This document shows positions 57,201 to 64,000 of a stretch of DNA of 64,000 nucleotides, piece after piece. This DNA is from Spizellomyces punctatus DAOM BR117. Lineage: Eukaryota; Chytridiomycota; Chytridiomycetes; Spizellomycetales; Spizellomycetaceae. The position numbers and the translations under genes were made by a program. Each line of letters opens with the position of its first letter. The first letter of the stretch is position 1. Location of the stretch: contig NW_015971551.1 in assembly GCF_000182565.1 (NCBI RefSeq), positions 275,638 through 339,637 on the forward strand, read 5' to 3'. The notes beneath the pieces were generated by a model that saw nothing but the letters and a program-made list of their open reading frames with translations, searched no databases and was not told the origin of the DNA.

Positions 57201-59188
57201 GCCTTTTCTTTGGTCAGCTGAGTAATCTGCTTTTTCAGATCCGCCACTTGATCAGTTAAATCTCGCATGGTTTCCACGAGTGTGTTGGTATCTTCTGCTG
57301 CTCTCAACTCCCGTTCCTTGATGTTTTCCTTCATCAGGTCCATTTCAGTAAGGAGCTGCTCACGTTCCGTGCGTAAATATTCTACGTCTGATTCCAACTG
57401 TTGGAGTTTACTTTCAGCCTCAGCATTGGCCGAGAGCAATGTGGGGTACTCGTTCCGCACACGTTTCACCTCCTCCTCCAACTCACGTACTCGTATTGTC
57501 ATCGCTTCCTTTTCTCGTGTCGCAGCAGCGCTGCGCCCGCTCATATCCTCTAGCAGCTTCCGCATGTTTCCTACGACCGTGACGTGTTGCCGTCGTATTG
57601 CTTCATTGTCTTGAGCCAGTGTCTGAACTTGCATCTGTAGCTCGCCCTGTGTGCTACTCAGCTCTTCCATTTGCGATGCGTGGGCGTCACGGTCTGCCAT
57701 CAATGTCGCATTTTCGTCGCGTAATGTAGTGACCTCTGCCTTGCATTGCTCGTACTCTTCAGTGATGGCCTGCAGCTCCTCCTTCAGCTTTTGCACCTGA
57801 GAAGTCAATTCGTCTCGTTCTAAAACCAGATCAGCATCGGGCACTGTGGAGGGCCCACTAGACGCCGCTGTGGCAGCTTTGCTTGCTAACAGCTCGTTCT
57901 CCGTAGCAAGGTCGCCATGCGCTTTCTCTAACACAGCCAGCTGCTGCCTGATTTCCGTAATTTCGGACGCTTGCTCCTTGGTAGTTTCTTTGGCATTTGC
58001 AAGCTGATTGCGCAAGTCTTCGATCACTCCCGTTTGTTCTTCGGACGACGTGGCTGCTCCCTGCCCAGCCACCGCCTGCATCCGTTCCAGCTCGCCCCGT
58101 ACTTCCTCCAACTCTGTTGCTTGCTGCTGAATAGTATTTTGTGCACTATCCAGTTGACTTCTTGTCATCTCTAGATCGGCATTCAACTGGGCGCTGTCAT
58201 GATCTACAGATCCGGGTACTTCTGCCGATTGCAGCTGAGAAAGCTCCAACTCCAATTGCTTTATCTTACTCTCGCCCGCAAGCTTCTCCTTTCTAAATAT
58301 CTCCGCATCCTCCCGCATCTGCTGTATCATCTCCAGTGCTTCATCTGAATGTTGTTGTTGCTCCGTGCGCCCTTGTCGCAGATTTTCGTTTTCCTCCTTC
58401 AGCGCTTCCAGCTGCTGTGCCAGTGTGTCCGTTTCATCCAATCTGGTTCGCAGTTGCTGAAGCTCCCGACTAAGCTCGGTACGCTCAGCTTCTGCTTCTG
58501 TTGCAGCACTGCGAGCTTCTTCGAGGTGCGCTGTCAGTTCCGCAATCCGCCCGTCCATATCCGCTGCGACTTCCGCTTTCTCCTGTGGAACACCATGCAC
58601 CTCGAATTGTTTCATCTTCTCCTTGAGCTCCCGATTCTCGTTGGAAAGCTCCCGCATGCGTCTCGCCAAATGTTGATTGTCTGAAGCAAGCTCCCTTACT
58701 CGCTGTATCAGGTCTGGCTCGGCGGGTGGAGGTGGTGTAGCTATTCTTTGTACATTGGGAGGAAATGTGGGCACAGGCGAGCCAGATCTGGGTGGATCCG
58801 TTCGGTTTCGCAGACCTGTGAGGGTTCCCAGTGGCGACGCTGACCTGTTCCAAGACCGCATGAGCATCTTTCTCTCACTTAGAGCCATCCAGAAGAAATC
58901 TAACACATTCTACCACTCCACTTTCACATCCTAGACATACCTCTCATCAGCTGCGATACTGCTCGTGGATAACATACTTCCTGTTCGCGGCCGGCCGCCA
59001 GCATCCGCATGTAAATTCTCCACTGAGCTTTCCGGAGACACAACTCTCGAGTCGGGTGGCGACCCAGCCGTTTCGCTCGGCGTAGCACTCGTGGACCGTG
59101 GGAGGCCAGCAGCTCGTTGCTTCTGGTATTTTGCCAGCTTCTTTTTTGCTGCCGCGAGCTTTTGCTCGCGCATCGATGACGTGTACAT
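51269..59188 (-). CDS. Giant coiled-coil protein with C-terminal PACT-like domain (pericentrin/AKAP450-type)
   Basis: Exons 59188-58941, 58877-52230, 52147-51908 and 51845-51269 close in phase to 2570 residues. Pericentrin-type proteins anchor gamma-tubulin and calmodulin at centrosomes and basal bodies. The N-terminus (REQKLAAAKKKLAKYQKQR) is basic. About 2100 residues of near-continuous heptads follow, almost all in one 6.6-kb exon. Then comes a segment like the PACT domain: LYLRALVDRLSTWRADLKYQKLYL, a loop, then IKLKRCVDVVRSLIRMR joined by splicing to ILARNWKQAL. It parallels RRALVYQKRYLL...FRAAARAVIALVRLRFLVRKWQ of pericentrin. The last ~170 residues are a short coil and an Arg/Ser/Gly-rich tail. 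The start of exon 2 has an alternative acceptor (58844). The N-terminal motif alone also resembles golgins. Confidence 0.75.
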
Positions 59189-59627
59189 GGTGAAAAGTAG
59201 ACGGGGTGCAATAGCACCCACTTCTTACGTGGTATGCTCCACCTGCCTTAGGAACTAGATTGTAAAGACAGGCAAGCGACAAGATTGCGTTCCAAAACCG
59301 GAAATGGCCAACCTGTGCTCATGACATGCTTGAAGGACCGCGATATGCTCACGTGACTTGTGATCAGGGGAACCCCAGCCCTTGAGGATCAAAATGGGAG
59401 CATATCAAGGATTTATTTACGGAAATTTGGCATAACACCTCATATGTAGAGTATGCTTGTCGGGCATATCAGCGCACCCTAATAGTATCCCCTCTTTGCG
59501 CAAAATTCTCTAAGCGCCTTTGTTTGGATGTTCATTTTCTCCACAGCAAACCATCCATCAAAACGGTCTCTCTTCACCGTTGTCTTGCCAGTTGCGTCAA
59601 TTCGCATGTTTACGTGCACAAAGCTGC
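59189..59627. other. Spacer, no gene seen
   Basis: About 440 nt containing the upstream region of the pericentrin-like gene (to the right) and the 3' flank of the GATA-finger gene (to the left). Minus-strand frames continue from the GATA gene but are beyond its stop. Confidence 0.4.
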
Positions 59628-60745
59628 CTACAGATCTCTCGTCTTCCATCGTAGCCAGCAGGCATTGCATAGCACCTCCCCCATCTCCCCGCTCCGCCAT
59701 CTCGGTGTGTCCATGGTCTTACACTCGCCACAGACCCCGTCTTCAACAACAACTTGCCGTGTTCGCTGGGAGGAAGGCGTTGCTAAAGGCAGCTCCTCAA
59801 AATGTTTTCCAGTCGGTCTCCAAAGCTTGCCCTTACTGTGGTAGTGATAGTGTCCAGATGAAACGAAATTCGTCAGTTCCGCAGCAATGCTCTTGATTGT
59901 GGCCCGGATGCTATTACGATGTAGACATTCCTGCATCCAGTGCGTCGTGTGACTTACAGCACCCTGTGTGGCGAGGAGTCTGGCTGAAATCTCGGAAATG
60001 GCGTCGTGAAGGTTTATGGAGTGTCGTCGGGGAAGCTCTATGATGGGGAGGTTGTCAGGATGATGGGTTCTATGATTATCTGGCGTTGCACTTGAACCCT
60101 ACTGAATATGTGAACATCGAAATACAACGCCATACACTCTGAAATAAACGTTCCTTACCGGTTGTACGCTGGGGGATGTCGGCAGGCCTTCGCTATCTCG
60201 TATACTTCTCTGAGAGATGGGTTCACGTACCTAGATATCATTACGTAAGCAGGGACAACGAGAGGTAACAAGGCTCTTGTCAAGTCACACAACACTACCA
60301 GAGGTGACAACGGAGACGGCGTAGACCCAACCCGGATAGTCGTAAATTGCCGGCTTGAGCTCGCTTCCCTCCTCTGCTCCAGTTTAATAGGTGTGCTATC
60401 GTCTCCGAGTAGAGGTACCGGGGTGGCAGCGATCGGCGTCCGCGATACAGGTGTTTCAGCGCCTCTTAAATCTATCCGAAAGACAAGTGGATTTGTCTTT
60501 GTCCTCTCTATCAACTCCTTCACATTAGAGCCTTCAAAAGGACTGTCATCGAGGAAGAAGGTCAATTTCTCTGCGTGTCTGTCCAATCGATTCCATTCTG
60601 CGATTCGGAGGACGATCTGTGCCCAGTTGTCTTGATAGGCACTGACGGGGAGGAGGATAGGTTCTGGAATGTCGTCACGCCGTATGCTTATTAGTTCCAT
60701 TATTTGACGAGCAAAGTCTACGGAGGAAAGTAAAATGGCATCCAA
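59628..60745 (-). CDS. GATA-type zinc-finger protein (5' end unresolved)
   Basis: Leftward exons at about 60745-60232, 60230-60160 and 60110-59628 (inner boundaries approximate). The upstream part has SVDFARQIMELISIRRDDIPEPILLP and an EWNRLDRHAEKLTFFLDDSPFEGSNVKELIERT block, plus Ser/Pro-rich linker. The C-terminal end carries one GATA finger: CGECKTMDTPRWRSGEMGEVLCNACWLRW, spacing C-x2-C-x18-C-x2-C. It is followed directly by KTRDL and the stop, so the basic tail typical of GATA factors is very short. It is probably a nuclear DNA-binding or chromatin protein. The open frame extends above 60745 without an ATG, so a first exon is missing from this model. Confidence 0.65.
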
Positions 60746-61218
60746 AGCATGTCGTTGTTTGGGGCTGCGCTTGTGTGCTTTTGATGAGTCATCGCGCTCA
60801 GGGTTTCATTGGAATTTACAATATCCAATGCAAGATATCATTGCATTCATGCGTCGCAGACATGCGCAGACATCAAAAGAGACGAGCAAGCGTCCACAGA
60901 CATTGCAGCAACAGGCTGGCGAAATATCTAATCCATCGGACGTCATTGCAGCTGATTAAAGGGCTGTCTATAGGAAATCTCCGATCCCTTCCAAATAACC
61001 TTTTGTTTTCGCGGGTAACTCTTTATCCCAGTAACCAGGAATACAAAAAACCTCCGAAAATATCAGGAATGTTAGGCTTCATGCTTACACACAAAATCTT
61101 TCTCTATGGTGAAATATCCAAAATGATAGATAATTGCACCCCTGTATAAACAAGACAACAAAAAGCATGTCATACAAAAAAGGACCCCACTGTATTTGCA
61201 ACTAACCAACGACAACAT
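60746..61218. other. Divergent spacer between the GATA-finger and WD40 genes
   Basis: About 470 nt. It should hold both promoters and a missing first exon of the GATA gene. No TATA or RNA gene was recognised. Confidence 0.35.
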
Positions 61219-64000
61219 ATGGCCACGCCGACCTTATCACCTGCCGAACGACTCGCAGCTTTGGAACGAGCTATCCGACGTCGCTCTGATGCGTCGGATG
61301 CGTCCATCATCAGCGGGACCGATGATGAGGATGATGTCGAGACGGCAAGACGAAAAAGCACTGCGGGGAGGCTGGTGTGGGGTGAAGGCGGTGAAGGGAC
61401 ATGGATGCCTTATGGAACTGAAGAGGAGGCAGGGACAATTTTGCCGGGGTCCGGGAGGAGGATTGGAGGTGTCAAAAAGGTGGAAAAGGATGATACAGAG
61501 GCCGATGGTGAGGAGTACAAAGAGAATAGTGGAGTAGACGAGGTTGAAGGGGCTGATGAAAATACTGACATGATCCCCGCATCCGAGGCAGATTCAATGC
61601 ACCATCCCGAAATATCAGGAGCACCTATACACAGAGTTGGATCAGATCTTCCCCTTTCACCATCACCACCACTTGTAGAATCCACCTCAAACATCACATC
61701 GGAGGCATCTCTGTCATCCGCCATCCCTCTCCCACGAAGCGATACCCGAGCCGTGAGCTGGGCCGATGCCAACAAAGATCGAATCATTGTGGGCGAGATC
61801 CCTGCATTCGCTATGCGCCCATTGCACGAACCCACCGAAGGATTGACATCTTTATCATCGTCTTCATCTTCCTTGAGTGGATTTACAGGGGATATTGCGT
61901 CAGATGCTAGACGCGGTAAGCTTGCATTTTGTCGTCGTCGATGATTTTGAACTGTAGGATTTGATGCGCTGTTGGAATTTCAGTGCATTCCGCTCTTCAG
62001 GCTATGGAAGCAGTGGACAGATTTCTCTTGGGTTTAGACCGACCTTCAATGGGATTAGATAGTCAGACCACCGATGCTGTGTCGACCGAGGAGGCAGAGA
62101 CAGCGGCAAGTCCTGCCAGTGGACCCGTCCTGCGGCCAACCTCTGCATCCGTTCGATTAAGCGATTCAGCATACTTGCAAAGCCATCGAACCCAATCAAC
62201 CCCCATAACTCACGACGAACCCCTAAAGCCATACAACCGTGTCCAATCTGCTCCCGCTTCCCGGTCCAGAGGCACGTCTTTATGGCGAGGGAGTCGAACG
62301 TCGATATCAGCAAGCGGATCCCGTCCCAGTTGGTCCGCCTCGGCGGATTTTCGCAGACCTTCCGTTCAATTTTCTCTTTCATCTTTTCCACATACCGATT
62401 CGGATCCTGCTGAAGTTCGGAGGGATGCCAGTGCACAGGCCTTGAGGAACTCTCGGACCAGTATTACCGAGCCCAAACCACGGACAAGGGAGCGATCTTC
62501 CATGTCGGCCCGTATGGAAGATCTAGAAGTCGCCAAAGCCCGGTCCATTGCAGAAGCGATCACCCGAGCTGCTGCACAATGGGATCCATCTCAACGCCAA
62601 AGCAACAGCTCCTTGTACAGTTCTACTCGACCCAGCCGACCTGCTTCGGCACTGACGCTTGAAAAGAGAGCTGCATCGGCTGCATCGTGTGCGGCTGCTG
62701 CTACTGGTGGGAGGAGAAGCCGACCAGCCAGTGGGCGAATTGGTACTTCAGTACAAAATCTGGACACTAAGCCAAGTGAACCGCACCAAACCGGATTCCG
62801 TCTACCTAAAACCCCAAAAGAGCTCTGGTCTCTCGTTCGCGAAACCTACTGTCCGCGAATTTTTGATGCATTATCGGCTCGTGTTCCCCAGCCAATTCCG
62901 TACACCCTAACACTTCGCCATGGATTTCAGTTCAAGTATAGCCTTCGACATAGGCAAGCTCTAATCTGGGTGTGCCCGCATCTCAAAGTCCCTATCCACC
63001 ACGCAGACGGAAAGCTTGAGTCTGAGATGGACGGCGAAGAGGAAAGCCAGTCCCCAAAGGACAATGTCGATGATTCCGAATTCGATCTAAGAGCGCTTCC
63101 AGGACAATCAAAGTACCATTCGTACACCTTTGCTGCGGTCGACCGAACCGGCACTATTTCCTTATGGGATGTGGCGAGAAACACGGACACCAATCGTCCT
63201 AGGGGAGTCGTCAAATTGATGACTGAAATTACGGAGTTTGTCTTTATAAAGAAGTTTGCCGTATATGCTGCGTGTTCGCAGGATAAGAATATCAAGGTGC
63301 GTAGTATCTAGTACCTTCTTAACGTTGTTCATGTATCGGTTAACTGATGCAACGACCGTATCTACTCAGTTCTTTAACTCGCGATTTGAAATGACAAATC
63401 TACACCATACAATGGAGCCAATTCTATTGTAAGTATTCTACCAAGTCAAGATTCCTGGGCATGTCCATCTCATTAACTCGGCGTTACCAAAGCATACGCT
63501 ATAATTCCCTCAACCATGGTCTCGTTACTGCTGGATCACATTCAATTTGTGTGAGTACGTTAGACAAGCTACTGCCTCGGTGCGAGATACTAAACTGCGA
63601 CAACAGGTTTGGACAATGGAGGCTACAAAACATCGGTGCGTATAAAATCCGCATATGACGAGTTTCCTAGACTGACCAGGCATCCGACACTCTCTAGCAA
63701 CATTATCCGCGTCGTACCAACTGTAAAACATACGTTCCACACGCACCTTCCTCGCGACGAATGGATCTCTAATCTTTACCTTGACGAGAAGAATCTCCGT
63801 ATCTATGCCGTGGTCGATACGAAGATTTTGGTAGAGGGCAAGATGGCTTTCCATGCACTGCGTACTCGCTAGATACTGACCATGGATGGCGTAGGTATTT
63901 CACCAGACCCACGGCACTCATATCGACACCCTTCGCAACATCTCAACCCGCCACGTAAGCGCCCTTATCCACCACGACTTTTATCAATACACCTTGATTG
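61219..64000 (+). CDS. WD40-repeat protein with long disordered N-terminus (cut by window edge)
   Basis: Exons 61219-61915, 61984-63296, 63370-63428, 63493-63550, 63607-63635 and 63698 to about 63828 join in phase, with more following past the edge. Residues 1 to ~520 are Ser/Arg/Pro/Glu-rich with a SPAERLAALERAIRRR helix at the start. WD-type blades begin at about residue 560: KYHSYTFAAVDRTGTISLWDV, FVFIKKFAVYAACSQDKNIK, YNSLNHGLVTAGSHSICVWTM and LYLDEKNLRIYAVVDTKILV. These fit the GH..WD pattern loosely. The layout recalls flagellum-associated WD proteins, but no name is justified. The C-terminus is outside the window. Confidence 0.65.

Noticed and set aside
59479-59700. Minus-strand frame after the GATA finger as an extra exon
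   Set aside because: It overlaps the end of the GATA-finger exon in another frame, and that exon reaches its own stop at 59628; no splice site links them.
1-64000. CRISPR arrays, bacterial-type operons or riboswitches
   Set aside because: The DNA is eukaryotic with spliced genes; no regularly spaced short direct repeats with unique spacers were seen.

Overview
This window is nuclear DNA of a zoosporic early-diverging fungus, most likely a chytrid close to Spizellomyces. Genes are dense and rich in short introns (about 55-75 nt, GT-AG plus a few GC-AG). The core genes are fungal: glyoxylate-cycle malate synthase ending in AKL, PDI ending in HDEL, a Skt5-like chitin synthase activator with a CaaX end, TEN1, ELP5 and a Pumilio protein. 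There is also a giant coiled-coil protein with a pericentrin-type PACT end, as expected in a lineage with centrioles. The species assignment is inference.

Layout. 1-606: 3' end of an unknown gene. 0.83-3.74 kb: ELP5 lying between two ~620-650 bp direct repeats (A and B) with terminal inverted repeats. 3.75-4.27 kb: PP1 inhibitor YPI1/PPP1R11 (-). 5.3-8.6 kb: a PUF RNA-binding protein. 9.2-19.2 kb: a small mitochondrial-type protein, an LRR/SOG2-like protein, a conserved TPR-like protein (-), TEN1, an unresolved gene (-) and a KH-like gene. 19.7-24 kb: malate synthase and PDI. 24.2-34.4 kb: a JMJD5-like JmjC protein (-), an intron-rich helical protein with INTS8-like features (-), a coiled-coil protein and an SKT5 homologue (-). 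35.1-41.3 kb: a tandem family of small two-exon coiled-coil genes and pseudogenes, followed by minisatellites. 42.4-48.4 kb: an Spp1/CXXC1-type PHD protein, an SDR oxidoreductase and a secreted GH13 enzyme (-). 48.9-51.0 kb: a complete Fanzor (eukaryotic TnpB-like) gene inside an inverted-repeat element whose right end runs into a 100-N gap. 51.3-59.2 kb: the pericentrin-like protein (-). 59.6-64 kb: a GATA-finger protein (-) and a WD40 protein running off the window.

The most notable system is the Fanzor element together with repeats A and B. All three share the terminal motif GGCACTAG/CTAGTGC(C), and a conserved ~52-nt right-end segment with a hairpin just past the Fanzor stop codon, where TnpB/Fanzor elements keep the guide-RNA scaffold. 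A and B therefore look like non-autonomous relatives of the Fanzor element that might be mobilised by, or supply guides to, the same nuclease. The second notable item is the 35-41 kb gene family. It has a variable coiled-coil exon, a conserved arginine-rich exon and a shared upstream motif, and I cannot match it to a known family.

Exon boundaries were derived by hand from reading frame and splice phase. Where phases close exactly the models are good; the gene at 16.2-17.7 kb and the 5' ends of several genes stay unresolved.
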